Shown piece by piece: positions 26,424-37,173 of a stretch of DNA of 64,000 nt. The stretch comes from Closterium sp. NIES-65 (lineage: Eukaryota > Streptophyta > Zygnematophyceae > Desmidiales > Closteriaceae): NCBI GenBank assembly GCA_948144175.1, contig CANXME010002007.1, forward strand, positions 310,001 to 374,000, given 5' to 3'. Each line of letters begins with the position of its first letter. Positions within the stretch are counted from its first letter, which is position 1. Both the position numbers and the translations under genes were made by a program. The notes beneath the pieces were generated by a model. The model worked only from the letters and a program-made list of their open reading frames with translations. It was not told where the DNA came from and did not search any database.

Positions 26424-26554
26424 TGAGAAGAAGTGAACGAGAATGAAATGACTATGAACGAAGTGAGTACAAATGGGAAACCCTGATTGGGTTGTACCCC
26501 TTATGGGATACCCCACTATAGCCTACAGAAACAAGTAAGCTATATGTTCTGACA
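26424..26554 (-). repeat. Copia-2 5' LTR (131 bp)
   Basis: Pairs with 19,069-19,199. Flanked outside by CGGAG at 26,555-26,559. Confidence 0.92.
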
Positions 26555-26559
26555 CGGAG

Positions 26560-28213
26560 AACCTCCAGGCCCAGCAATGCCAGACCCGACACGAGCAGGC
26601 CCAGCTCCCTCAGGCTCCGCACCCCCAGGCTCAGCACCTCCAGGCGTAGCACCCCCCGGCTCAGCACCCCCAGGCTCAGCACCGTCAGTGGTAGCACCCC
26701 CAGGCTCAGCACCCCCAGACTCAGCACCCCCAGTAGTAGCACCCTCAGGCTCAGCACCCCCAGGCGTAGCACCCACACGCTCAGCACCCCCAGAGTCAGC
26801 ACCCCCAGGCTCAGCACCCTCAGCAGCACCAGAGTCACCAGTAACCTTGACAGGCTCGACTGCGTCTACCTGGGACACACCTGAAGGGGCAGGACCCTGA
26901 GGGGGTAGGGGGTCTACCGGGGGGGGACCTGGCACAAGGAAGAGCGGTGGCGGGGGGAGAGACGGAGTGCGGTAGGGGAAGAGACGGTAGTAGGGGACCG
27001 ACTTGTCAAACGTGACGTCCTGGGAGGACAGAACACGGCGAGAGGTGGGGTGGTAGAACTGCCACCCTGGCGCGTCAGGGGGGAAGCCAAGGAAGACGCA
27101 AGGAGCAGCGCGAGGGGACAGTTTGTCCGCAGACAAGTCGCGGACAAACGCCCGAGATCCCCAGACACGGAACGCAGACGCATCGCCAACCTTCCCCGTC
27201 CACAGCAAAGCTGGGGAGGTCTCCGGCATGGAGACCCTAGGGTGAAGGTTGATCTGATGCGCCGCGTACCGAACTGCAAACGGCCACAGAAAATGGGGGG
27301 CAGCCGCATGCATCATGGACGTACGAGCGACATCCATGACCATGCCAATGCGGCGCTCAGCAATCCCATTTTGCTGTGGAGAGTCCGGAAGCGTGAAGGT
27401 CTGGCGGATGCCTCGTGCACGACAGTAGGCTCTCAGAAGGCCAGAGGAGAACTCTCCGCCTTTGTTAGAGTGCAGACGCAACAGGAAAGTCCGAGCCGAA
27501 GCTCTGCCTGAGCTGGAGACGAGCTGCGCGGATCCAGTCGATCAACACCTCAGTGACGTCACCCTTGGTGGGCAAGGGGAAGACTGTGATGTAACGCGAG
27601 TAGTCGTCAACCACCAGTAGGAAGTAGCGCTCGTGACCCTGTCCACGGACGCGGGCCGGGCCCCACACGTCCATGTAAAGCGTCTGCAGCAGGGCCTCTG
27701 TCAGAGGAAACTGGGAGGAGTGAGGGGCAGCCCGCTGCCGCCCCTCGACACAGGGGACGCAGGTAGGGCCAGGCCCAGGAGGAAGGGGAGGGAGGGACCG
27801 GGGAAGACCAGAGACAAGGACACGGGAGGCCATGCCTTGGAGACGAAGCAGGGAGGGGTGACCAAGGCGGTGGTGCCAGAGGAGAGTCTCATGAGACAGG
27901 AGGCGACACGAGCAGGGGGCAGACTCAGGACCAGACCTGGACGCTGCAGCAAACACCTGACCTGACGCAGCTACCTGACCCGACGCAGTGACTGGAGGAG
28001 ACTCAGTGGTCAGTGTGTACAGGCTCGACCCCGGCCGACGTGTAAACGTGGCCAGGTGTCGGCCTGTCCGAGCGTCCGTGCAGTGGGTCACCCGCTGACT
28101 CGCAGGAGTGAACTGGTGAACCCCCGCATCCTGTAGGTCAGCACCACTCACCAAGTTCGTAGAGAACGAGGGGAGGTAAAGACCAGACAGGGTGCCAGAG
28201 GGGGCCGCCGGAC
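26560..28213 (-). pseudogene. Copia-1 pol, protease/integrase part
   Basis: Two overlapping - strand frames are offset by a frameshift near 27,465-27,481. The first (28,213-27,465) carries LLWHHRLGHPSLLRLQGMAS, CVPCVEGRQRAAPHSSQ and LYMDVWGPARVRGQG. The second (27,481-26,560) carries the core integrase NGIAERRIGMVMDVARTSMM and the GGAEPGGA linker. It continues across the Copia-2 insertion at 19,063. The N-terminal end is cut at 28,213 by Copia-3. Residues upstream of the Ala-Ala-Pro-Ser junction in the open frame are Copia-3 LTR, not Copia-1 protein. Confidence 0.88.
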
Positions 28214-29043
28214 TGTTATAGTCACAATAGGTTCCAATGTGTCTAAAACGAAAGATAGAGTGCACAGCCGGATTTCTGCACAGCGGCTTCAAACGTTCAT
28301 AGAGTTCTGGTCACAACATCAAATGACCTGATTCAACTTGGATCTGGAGCGTCTGAACGTCGCCTACAATAGGCAATTTAGATCGCACGATTTGACCAAG
28401 TATTGACGACACAGTGTCGGTTTGAACGAACGGCACTATGGCAGCCACTATAGTCTTAGAACACAAAATAGGAAGAGATATGAAGAGTTACGAGTTGGGA
28501 ATGACTCCCAGCTCCTACAAACCCCAAGAGCCGAGGTACAGTTATGTGGAATAGTGCCACACTGTCCCCAACCACGAAGGGTCTCGAAACTACCCTTCAC
28601 TAGGGCCTACACCAAGTGAAATGTTACACTACACAAAGTAATGTAACTATCTTCAATATCTTGAGGTGTACCCTTTTGGCGAGCTTCGAAATCACTTGAG
28701 GCTTGACACCAAGGTTCGGGCTCTTCATCACAAACTCATCCTTGAGTTCTTGATGGGTCTGCTGCACACACCTGCGACACACTGAACGTTCGACACAGGA
28801 CAAAATAGAAACCGCGCACGACAAAAATAGAAACCGCGCGCGAGACACAAACGACCGCGTAACACGCGTCTAGCGATAACTCGCTATTGACTCGACACAC
28901 ACACTCGACATCATGACTCAACATTCACACACAATTATAAGCATGAAATATATATTATCCCATGCCCTCATACCATTCCATACACACACACATGCACGCA
29001 CACGGACAACAAGCCGAGTGCAAACCGTAGGGTTGCACCAACA
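28214..29043 (-). repeat. Copia-3 3' LTR (830 bp)
   Basis: Matches 33,889-34,718 with scattered substitutions (for example ggttccaatgtgtct versus ggctccaatgtgcct). It contains an AT-rich stretch (catgaaatatatattatccc, + sense) close to its upstream edge that could supply a TATA element. Confidence 0.92.
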
Positions 29044-29120
29044 AACTCCCCCTCGGATTGTTGGCCTTAGGATATGTTGCTCTCTCAGTTCAGAGCCATC
29101 CCAGCCAGCTTGCAACACTT

Positions 29121-32100
29121 CTAATGCTGCTGCTCCACCAGCCTCTTAGTCATCATGTCAGCCGGCTGCCCCGTGGTCTTCACGTACCGCAACTCAAATT
29201 CACCCGCGGTCACCATGCTCCTCGTCCAATGCCACTTCACCCTCATGTGCTTTGTGAGTCCATGCAACACAGGGTTCTTAGCAAGAGCAATGGCACCCTG
29301 GCTGTCACAGTAGAGTGGGGTAGGTCCTTGCTGCTCCTCCCCCAATTCAGCCAACAAACGCCGCTGCCACACAATCTCCCGTACCGCACGGAAGAGTGCC
29401 ATGTACTCGGACTCCACCGAGCTCAAAGCTTGGTCAACCTGCTTCTTGCTCTCCCAAGCAGTTGGGTCTCCACCAACACAGCATATGAAGCCTCCCACAC
29501 TTGTCATGTCCTCTGGTTCTGATGCATATGACGCATCCGAGTAGGCGGTGAGGAACAAACGCCCGGGTTCAACACCATCCGCGCCCTTTTGGCGCCTTTG
29601 TGCCGCCACCGAGTATTGCAGCCCAACGGTCGGTGTTTGGCCAAGATACTTGGCCACCCTCATTCCAGCTGCTACCTGCTCCTCATTAGGGCATTGCACA
29701 ACCCTAGCCAGCTGCCCGGTAGCAAACGCGACGTCCGGTCGGGTGTTTACCGCCGCATACATGAGGCTGCCCACCAACGAGTGAAAACGGCGCCTCTCCT
29801 CTTCACAAACGCTCTCCTCCTCTGGTCCCTTCACACACTTGAACCCAGAGGGAAAGGGAGTAGCCACATGACCTTCACTCTGGCCGAAGTTGGCAGCCAA
29901 TGCCTCCTGGTACTTCCGTTGGTGCACTCGCATGCTCCGCTTCTCCACGTCTCGTTCGATGTGGAGCCCAAGGTAGAAGTTCACGTCACCAAGGGACTTG
30001 CACTTGAACTTGTCATGCAGCTTCAGCATCACCTCCTTCACAAGGTCAGAGGAGGGTGAGAATATAAGAATGTCATCCACATAAACCACCATGAAGCTCC
30101 TCTGCTCCCCCTCGCCAAGCATGAACAAGGAGTGATCGGCCGTTGAGGGAGTAAAGCCGATCCCCTCCAACACTTCGCGCAGCTTCATGTACCATTGCCT
30201 AGGGGCCTGCTTCAGCCCATAGAGGGCCTTCTTCAGCTTCCACACTCTGCCACTACCATCATCAAACCCCTCTGGCTGCGCCATAAAAATCTCCTCCTCA
30301 AGGATGCCATTAAGGAATGCCGTTACGATGTCCATTTGTTTTACTACCCATCCTTTGATGGCGGCTCCCGCGAATAGGGTTCGCAGCGTCGTCGACTTCA
30401 CCACAGGGGCAAACAGCTCCTTGAAGTCCACCTTCTCCTTCTGCTGGTACCCCTTGGCTACAAGCCTAGACTTGTAGCGCTCGAGCTTGCCGTCGGCATC
30501 CGACTTGATTTTGAAGAGCCACTTGGACGTTATCGCCGTACGCCCCTCCGGTAGCTCCACCAATTCAAACGTGTCATTCTCCTCGATGCTCTTCAGCTCA
30601 CTCTCCATGGCCTTCTTCCACTCCTCAGCATCACTACTCTCCAAAGCCTCCTTGAGAGTTGCTGGTTCTCCCGGCATCTCCACCGGAGAGAAGAACGCGA
30701 AGGCACACTCCTCGTAGTCACTCTCCTCGTCGTCTCCGACCATCATTGCCGCTCCAGCCAGGGCTGTCTTGCCCTGCTTTCCCAGCGCATCATAGGTCAG
30801 CCTATTAGGGGGTTGAACTCTCCTCTTGCCCCTTCCTTCCTCCTCAGCTGCAGGGACTTGAAGGCCTTGGCGTTGCTGCGGTGTGGCTCGAATCCGTGGA
30901 GCACTCGTAGTACGGGAAGGGAGTGACGGTGCACGCTCGCTCACTTGCTGCACCTCCTCCTCTTCTTCCTCTGCATCATTGGCCTCCTCTCCCCCATTCA
31001 CAAGGGAGGATTGCCTTGTGGTTGTGCTGCCGCTGCTCAGCTCCAAAGGCAGCTCCTCATGCTCCAAACCGGAACTCTTCACCTCCCCAAACCGCACGCC
31101 TATCTTCGCCTCATTCTCCGCCTTCCAATCTTTGTACATGAAGTTCTCCATGAACTTGCAGTCCCTGCTCACCAAGAACTTCTTGGTGAATGGGTCCCAA
31201 AGAAGCCATCCCTTGCTGTTTTGAGCCATGCCCCAGTGCACGGCCCACACCGCCTTGGCACCAAGCTTGTTGTGCCGAAGATGCTTAGGCACGAGCGCCA
31301 TGCACATGCACCCGAACACCCGAAGCATATCCACCTTTGGCTTCCTTCCTAGCCACTCCACATAGGGCACCCATTTGTCTGCTCCCACATGAGTCAAGGC
31401 TCGGTTCTTGGCCACACACGCGCTCCGCACCGCATCAGGCCAGAAATAGTCGGGTAGCCCGGCTTCAATGAGCAACCCGCGTGCCGCCTCCGTGATTGTG
31501 CGGTTCGCTCGCTCGGCGATGCCGTTCATTGCAGGGGAGTATGGCATGGTGAGGGAGTGTCGAATACCATTCTTCTTCAGCCACAACCCAAACTCCTTGC
31601 TCAGGAACTCTCCCCCTCGATCGGTGCGGATTGACTTGACTAGACGGTCTTGTTGCCGCTCCACCATCGGGAACCAATCCGTCTTCAACGTTTCAGCCAC
31701 GTCGCTCTTCTTGGCCAGCACGTACACCCAAGTCATACGGGTGTAGACGTCCACAATAGTGAGGAAGTACTCAGTTCCAGCAGCTCCAAGCTTCAGGGGG
31801 CCCACCACGTCCATCACCACCTCATCAAGTGGTGCCTTAGCCGTTGCCTTCGAACTAGAGAATGGGAAACGGGTGAACTTGGCTTGCATGCACGTCGGGC
31901 AGCCAAGTACCTCATCGGGCTCCCCCTTCACACGTATGCCAGCAACCATCTCATTCTTTACTAGCTGCTGCAAGATGGGCAGGGCCACATGCCCCATGCG
32001 CCGATGCAAGGTGAGCCAATCACACTCCCCCGTAGCCGAAGTTGGATTGGAGAATGCCGCGCTCGCAATAGCGCCCCACATACTCTCTCCGTAGTCCTCC

Positions 32101-33854
32101 TCTGCTGCTGCCTCGCGGTTCTCCTCACCCTTTTGCTGCTCCTTGGTTGCTGCACCTCTCTCCATAGGTTCACCAAGCTTGCTGGTCCCTCCAAGATTGC
32201 ACTTCTTGGACTCCTTCTCCTTAGCGCGACCGTCCGCGCAATCGCCGCTACCAACCGCTCCACCTTTGGTGCTGACGCGTGCTGCCACTTGCCTCTCCTT
32301 AGGCATTGGGACCACAGGGATCTGCCACATCTCGTTGTAGACATCTCTGTCCTCATGAAGGTCCCAAAGAATCCGATCGCCAAGCCTTGCGGTGTAGGTC
32401 TTGGCTCCCTTTGACTTCGTGTCCATGCCGGCCTTTGCCAACCGCCGCACGGAAATCAGGTTGGCAGCAAGGCTGGGCACCCAAAGCACATTCTTGAGGC
32501 CCACCATCTTCCCATCAGCACCCTTAAACATGGCCTTGCCCATGCCTTTCACCTCCGCTCGCTGCCCCAAAGCTGATGTGACATGCTTCACCGGTGACGG
32601 TTCGAGTTCGGTGAGCAAGTCCGGGCGAGGTGTCATGCTATAGGTAGCGCCACTATCGATCACCCAATAGTCCAGAGGGTGTAGAGTCACCTTCCCCACA
32701 GCTGCTGGCTCCTCAAAGCCTTCATCCTTCTCTGGACCAGTCGGTACTTGCGTCAACACGAAGTAGAATAGACCCGGGTACCGATCGTTGCTCGGGTCCT
32801 TGTCGTTGTCTCCGCTCTTCATGTTTGCAGCTCCGCCACCGCGACCACCACGGCCTCCACGGCCTCTTCCTCTCCCTCCTCCTGCTCCTCTACCCTCTTG
32901 GCCTTGAGCAGGGGTCCAACCATCAGGGAGTTTGTAGCAGTCGCGCCACATGTGTCCGCTCTTGTGGCAATAGTGACACTCGCCGTCGAATCGGCCGCGA
33001 CCGCGTCCGTAGCTCTTGTCGTCGCTGCCGTAACCGCCACTCCCGCGGCCTCCGCCGAAGTTGCTGCCACCAAAACTTCCTCCCCCTCGTCCTCTACCTC
33101 TTCCTCGACCATATCCACGGCCGATGCTCGCTGCCCCAGCGCCATCCGCACTCGCCAACTCACTGCGGCGGAAATCCTCTTGAAGGATAGCTCGCTTCAC
33201 GTCTTCAAGCGAGAGGCGGGGCAAGTCGCGATTAAGGTTGATGATGAGCGAGGACCATGACTCAGGGAGTAGGGCCAGCAACTTGGTCTTCTTTTGGAGC
33301 TCACTATAGTTCAAATCAGCTCCCTCAAGCCGCGTCAACAAGTCGAAGAATTTCTGCACCCCTTCTTCAACCGCTTCATCCTCTTCAATTCGTAGTGTCG
33401 CCATTTGCCGTTCCAACACCACAGCTACCGCCGCTGTTGCAGGAGCGTGTACACCCTTGAGAGCAGCCCATGCATTTGGTCCCTTCTCTGGTTCACGCTG
33501 GAAAGGCTTGATGTGACGGATTTGGCTGCTCCCCAACGCTTGCCCAAGTAGGAGGTAGCCTTGTGCGCTCATCCGCACCCACGGGCTCTTCTCTGGGTCG
33601 TTCTCGGGACGCTTCTCCGTTCCTTCCATTACCTCCAGCAGGTCATAGTGGTCAAATATGTTCTCCATTCTGAAGGACCACTCAGCAAAGTTGTCACCAT
33701 TGAACTTGTCAAGGCCAAACACTCTAGGCTCATCCCTAGATGGGCCAACACTTGATTGCACAGGCGCCATGGCTGAATCACGGGGTTGGCCTTGAGCTTG
33801 GGCTTCTCCTCTGCCACCAGCACCTCTGCCACCCCTTTCCTCAGATCCAGCCAT
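29121..33854 (-). CDS. Copia-3 Gag-Pol polyprotein
   Basis: The frame is 1,577 aa from ATG 33,854 (MAGSEERGGRG). A further in-frame ATG at 33,887 is rejected as the start because it lies on the primer site/LTR edge. Order: Gag with FNGDNFAEWSFRMENIF ~50-65; Gly/Arg-rich stretch; zinc knuckle CHYCHKSGHMWRDC ~292-305; protease VIDSGATYSMTP ~400; HRRMGH...CPTC ~617; integrase MDVVGP ~680, TDRGGEF and NGIAERANRTI; RT with YGLKQAPRQWY and VVYVDDILIFS ~1,258; RNase H with AYSDASYASEPEDMTSVGG, SSVESEYMALFRAVRE and HMRVKWHWTR. No interruption is seen and lengths are normal for plant Copia. Probably competent by sequence, though LTR divergence argues against very recent movement. Confidence 0.95.
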   Translation of the reverse strand: MAGSEERGGRGAGGRGEAQAQGQPRDSAMAPVQSSVGPSRDEPRVFGLDKFNGDNFAEWSFRMENIFDHYDLLEVMEGTEKRPENDPEKSPWVRMSAQGYLLLGQALGSSQIRHIKPFQREPEKGPNAWAALKGVHAPATAAVAVVLERQMATLRIEEDEAVEEGVQKFFDLLTRLEGADLNYSELQKKTKLLALLPESWSSLIINLNRDLPRLSLEDVKRAILQEDFRRSELASADGAGAASIGRGYGRGRGRGRGGGSFGGSNFGGGRGSGGYGSDDKSYGRGRGRFDGECHYCHKSGHMWRDCYKLPDGWTPAQGQEGRGAGGGRGRGRGGRGGRGGGAANMKSGDNDKDPSNDRYPGLFYFVLTQVPTGPEKDEGFEEPAAVGKVTLHPLDYWVIDSGATYSMTPRPDLLTELEPSPVKHVTSALGQRAEVKGMGKAMFKGADGKMVGLKNVLWVPSLAANLISVRRLAKAGMDTKSKGAKTYTARLGDRILWDLHEDRDVYNEMWQIPVVPMPKERQVAARVSTKGGAVGSGDCADGRAKEKESKKCNLGGTSKLGEPMERGAATKEQQKGEENREAAAEEDYGESMWGAIASAAFSNPTSATGECDWLTLHRRMGHVALPILQQLVKNEMVAGIRVKGEPDEVLGCPTCMQAKFTRFPFSSSKATAKAPLDEVVMDVVGPLKLGAAGTEYFLTIVDVYTRMTWVYVLAKKSDVAETLKTDWFPMVERQQDRLVKSIRTDRGGEFLSKEFGLWLKKNGIRHSLTMPYSPAMNGIAERANRTITEAARGLLIEAGLPDYFWPDAVRSACVAKNRALTHVGADKWVPYVEWLGRKPKVDMLRVFGCMCMALVPKHLRHNKLGAKAVWAVHWGMAQNSKGWLLWDPFTKKFLVSRDCKFMENFMYKDWKAENEAKIGVRFGEVKSSGLEHEELPLELSSGSTTTRQSSLVNGGEEANDAEEEEEEVQQVSERAPSLPSRTTSAPRIRATPQQRQGLQVPAAEEEGRGKRRVQPPNRLTYDALGKQGKTALAGAAMMVGDDEESDYEECAFAFFSPVEMPGEPATLKEALESSDAEEWKKAMESELKSIEENDTFELVELPEGRTAITSKWLFKIKSDADGKLERYKSRLVAKGYQQKEKVDFKELFAPVVKSTTLRTLFAGAAIKGWVVKQMDIVTAFLNGILEEEIFMAQPEGFDDGSGRVWKLKKALYGLKQAPRQWYMKLREVLEGIGFTPSTADHSLFMLGEGEQRSFMVVYVDDILIFSPSSDLVKEVMLKLHDKFKCKSLGDVNFYLGLHIERDVEKRSMRVHQRKYQEALAANFGQSEGHVATPFPSGFKCVKGPEEESVCEEERRRFHSLVGSLMYAAVNTRPDVAFATGQLARVVQCPNEEQVAAGMRVAKYLGQTPTVGLQYSVAAQRRQKGADGVEPGRLFLTAYSDASYASEPEDMTSVGGFICCVGGDPTAWESKKQVDQALSSVESEYMALFRAVREIVWQRRLLAELGEEQQGPTPLYCDSQGAIALAKNPVLHGLTKHMRVKWHWTRSMVTAGEFELRYVKTTGQPADMMTKRLVEQQH

Positions 33855-33871
33855 TGTCGAAACTGCTCCAA

Positions 33872-33886
33872 GGGGCTCTGATACCA
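33872..33886 (-). other. Copia-3 primer-binding site
   Basis: The - strand reads TGGTATCAGAGCCCC, the standard initiator Met tRNA complement of plant Copia elements, two bases inside the 5' LTR. Confidence 0.9.
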
Positions 33887-33888
33887 CT

Positions 33889-34718
33889 TGTTATAGTCAC
33901 AATAGGCTCCAATGTGCCTAAAACGAAAGATAGAGTGCACAGTCGGATTTCTGCACAGCGGATTCAAACGTTCATAGCGTTTTGGTCACAACATCAAATG
34001 ACCTGATTCAACTTGGATCTGGAGCGTCTAAATGTCGCCTACAATAGGCAATTTAGATCGCACGATTTGACCAAGTATTGACGACACAGTGTCGGTTTGA
34101 ACGAACGGCACTATGGCAGCCACTATAGTCTTAGAACACAAAATAGGAAGAGATATGAAGAGTTACGAGTTGGGAATGACTCCCAGCTCCTACAAACCCC
34201 AAGAGCCGAGGTACAGTGATGTGGAACAGTGCCACACTGTCCCCAACCACGAAGGGTCTTGAAACTACCCTTCACTAGAACCTACACCAAGTGAAATGTT
34301 ACACTACACAAAGTAATGTAACTATCTTCAATATCTTGAGGTGTACCCTTTTGGCGAGCTTCGAAATCACTTGAGGCTTGACACCAAGGCTCGGGCTCTT
34401 CATCACAAACTCATCCTTGAGTTCTTGATGGGTCTGCTGCACACACCTGCGACACACCGAACGTTCGACACAGGACAAAATAGAAACCGCGCACGACAAA
34501 AATAGAAACCGCGCGCGAGACACAAACGACCGCGTAACACGCGTCTAGCGATAACTCGCTATTGACTCGACACACACACTCGACATCATGACTCAACATT
34601 CACACACAATTATAAGCATGAAATATATATTATCCCATGCCCTCATACCATTCCATACACACACACATGCACGCACACGGACAACAAGCCGAGTGCAAAC
34701 CGTAGGGTTGCACCAACA
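33889..34718 (-). repeat. Copia-3 5' LTR (830 bp)
   Basis: Pairs with 28,214-29,043. Followed by CGGAC at 34,719-34,723, where Copia-1 protease sequence resumes. Confidence 0.92.
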
Positions 34719-34723
34719 CGGAC

Positions 34724-35343
34724 ACGGGAGGACAGTGGAGTAGTGAGCAAGGACAGGACCCCCAGAGGGGTCTGCCAGAGAGACTGCAACTGGCCGGCCA
34801 AGCGGCGTGAGTGTGGTGCGGTCTCAAAAGAAGGAGCGAGAAGCCCCCGAGTCAAGGGTGAAGGTGTGGGAGGCCGAAGCCGACGCAGTACCTGAGAGAG
34901 CAGACCCACCAGCACCTGAGGGAGCAGACGCACGAGCACCTAGAGCAGCAGCCTCGCTAGCACCTAGAGCAGCAGCCTCACCAGTACCTAGAGCAGCAGT
35001 CTCAATGCCCGGGTCGGGCGGAAAACACCGGTAATAGTCACCCTCACAACTAATAGTCACAGCATACATGGCAGCAAGAATAGCATCAAAGTCAAGGTCA
35101 AAGACAGCTACTCCCGCCCTAGAAAGCTCGCCCCAGCGGGGAATTTCAGTGGCCTCCGGGAACTGGTGACGCCAAGCGTCCGTCAGGTGGCCAAAGCAGC
35201 GCTGGGTGGAGTGCGCACCCCCGCACTGCTCACCTGCGCGGTCGCCGGTGCGTAGGACGTAGGTGCACGGACCAGTACCCCTACCCCGCTGGCGTGCAGC
35301 GTACCACTCACGGAGCTGCTGAGGGGGGGGGATGTCACGAGTG

Positions 35344-35374
<31 letters not shown>

Positions 35375-36411
35375 AATGACCACCACCGGAGCCGACCCTC
35401 TGCGCAGCGCCACCCCGACCAGCTCCACCTCCACCGCCACCGCCTCCTCCACCGCCGCCACCTCCGCTCCCACCGCTACCGCCGCCGCCGCCTCCGCCTC
35501 CACTGCCGCCACTGACACCTCCACCCCCGCCACCACCCCCACCGCCACCCCCACCCCCTCCACCGCCTCCACCGCCTCCTCCACCGCCCCCGCTAGCTCC
35601 TCCAGCGCCCCTGCCCCCCTTGCCCTTGCCAGGGCGGCGTCTCCCGCTAGGGGTAGACGCCGCACCGACCGAATCAAGCCCAACGAGGTCCGCCGCAGCA
35701 GCAGAGGCAACAGAGGGCAAAAGGGGGGAGGGGGAACACCCCTCAAAGATGGGGGTGCGAGGGTCACCACGAGAGGCTCCTACAGCTAATATGCTCTTCT
35801 CTGCTGCTAGGAGGGCCTTCTCGAGGAGGTCAACGGTGAGAGTGGTGGGGCAAACTGAGAGGAAGTGGTTCCTGACTACGCGAAGGGAGTCAGGGAGCCG
35901 GGTGACTATGTAGTAGAGGGTGATGTACATGGGGGGGGGGGGGGGGGGGGTTGTTGGCGCAGAACTCAGGAGGAAGCACAGCGCGATAGCGAGTGTCACT
36001 AGTGCGGAGGTGCGTAATGTGGTCAGTGACTGTGGGAAAGGCAGCAAGGTCAGGGAAGAGGTACGGTAGCATGAGGCGGCTCAGTGCAGCAGTGGCAGGG
36101 GAGGAGTAGCGTGCAACTACAGCGTCGTACAAGGTCTGAGCACTCTTGTACTGACTAAAGTGCGCACGCTCAGAGGTAGGCAGGTGGCGACGCACAGCAA
36201 GACGTGATGCAGCATCGCGTGTGGCCCACTGTGAGCGAACAGTGGCGTCAGCATCAGCAGCAGGGGCAGGTGAAGCACCAGAGGTGAGGTCAAAGAGGGA
36301 GAGACTGTCTGCCCTATCGCACTGTAGGAAAACCTGCAGGTCATCTACCCAGACGTCAAAGTCAATGGCCTGACCCTCAGCGTCAAAAGCGAGGACACTA
36401 GGGGTAGCCAT
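34724..36411 (-). pseudogene. Copia-1 gag and start of protease, frameshifted
   Basis: ATG at 36,411 (MATPSVLAFDAEGQAIDFDVW) begins Gag. The frame breaks at a run of about 18-20 G on + (35,931-35,950), where repeat-length change has shifted it. The second frame (from about 35,930 to 34,824) carries a poly-Gly region, poly-Gln, the cysteine segment CTYVLRTGDRAGEQCGGAHS and TLDSGASRSFF. The protease continues on the far side of the Copia-3 insertion at 28,213. Confidence 0.85.
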
Positions 36412-36419
36412 GACAGCAG

Positions 36420-37154
36420 TAGACTAGCAGCGCGAACAGTAGAATAAGGGCAGTGCAGTGACAGAGGCGCTGCTCTTACCGGACAGGGCGGCTCGGGCGG
36501 CTCGGCGGCTCGGAAACTGGGCGGCTCGGCGGCTCGGTGACTCGGCGGCTCGGCGGCTCGGCTCGGGCGGCTCGGCTGCTCGGCGGCTCGGCTGCTGGGC
36601 GGCTCGGCTGCTCGGCGGCTCAGCTGCTGGGCGGCTCGGCGGCTCGGCGGTTGGCTGTTGGGCGGCTCGGCGGCTCGGCTGCTGGGCGGCTCGGCGGCTC
36701 GGCTGCTGGGCGGCTCGGCTGCTCGGCGGCTCGGCTGCTGGGCGGCTGTGCCGCTAAGGAAGGCGGGGCCGCGAGGGGCGGCGGGGCCGCTTAAGGGAGG
36801 GCGGCGACGGGGCCGCTGCAAGGGCAGCGACGGGGCCGCTGTAAGGGCGGCGACGGGGCTGCAGGTGAAAGGGCGGCGACGGGCCACGAAGCGGCGGCGC
36901 CACGGGGCCACGAAGGGGCGGCGCGACGCGGCTGCGAAGGGCGGCGCGACGGAACTGCTAAGGGCGGCGCGACGGGCGACGCGACGGGGCCGCTAAGGGC
37001 GACGCGACGGGGCCGCTAAGGGCGACGCGACGGGGCCGCTAAGGGCGACGCGACGGGGCCGCTAGGGAAGGCGCGACCCTAAGCGCGCTTCGGGCAGGGG
37101 TGGGACACGCCCCGGGCAGGAAAAAAAGTAGGTGGGCCCTAGGAAGTCCCACTA
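36420..37154 (-). repeat. GC-rich tandem repeats in the Copia-1 leader
   Basis: Units such as ggctcggcggctcggctgct (36,480-36,750) and aagggcgacgcgacggggcc (36,960-37,070) fill the region between primer site and gag. No gene is credible here. The position is equivalent to the Copia-2 leader repeat. Confidence 0.85.
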
Positions 37155-37173
37155 GGGAACCTGCTCGATACCA

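Larger units (their letters stand above)
19069..26554 (-). mobile_element. Copia-2: complete Ty1/copia retrotransposon nested in Copia-1
   Basis: The 131-bp LTRs at 19,069-19,199 and 26,424-26,554 (TG...CA) are nearly identical; I see one clear difference (cccggatt versus ccctgatt). The target duplication CGGAG is perfect (19,064-19,068 and 26,555-26,559). The initiator-Met-type primer site TGGTATCGAGCAGG lies at 26,404-26,423, and a G-rich purine tract (TGGGGGTG on -) abuts the 3' LTR at 19,200-19,210. One intact gag-pol frame fills 19,412-25,288. It belongs to the same family as Copia-1 and is clearly younger. It looks potentially autonomous by sequence. Confidence 0.95.
28214..34718 (-). 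mobile_element. Copia-3: complete Ty1/copia retrotransposon of a second family, nested in Copia-1
   Basis: The 830-bp LTRs at 28,214-29,043 and 33,889-34,718 begin TGTTGG and end AACA on the - strand. They are flanked by a perfect CGGAC duplication (28,209-28,213 and 34,719-34,723). The primer site TGGTATCAGAGCCCC (initiator Met) is at 33,872-33,886, and a GAGGGGGAGTT purine tract abuts the 3' LTR. An intact gag-pol frame lies at 29,121-33,854. The LTRs differ at more than ten scattered positions by eye, so the insertion is older than Copia-2's. The sequence is unrelated in detail to Copia-1/-2. Confidence 0.95.

Noticed and set aside
28214-28292. N-terminal residues MKPLCRNPAVHSIFRFRH of the 275-codon frame as Copia-1 protein
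   Set aside because: This stretch is translation of the Copia-3 LTR joined to Copia-1 at the insertion point. The same peptide appears at the other LTR.
33855-33887. Upstream ATG at 33,887 as Copia-3 start
   Set aside because: It overlaps the primer-binding site/LTR edge. The next ATG (33,854) fits a normal leader and Gag start better.
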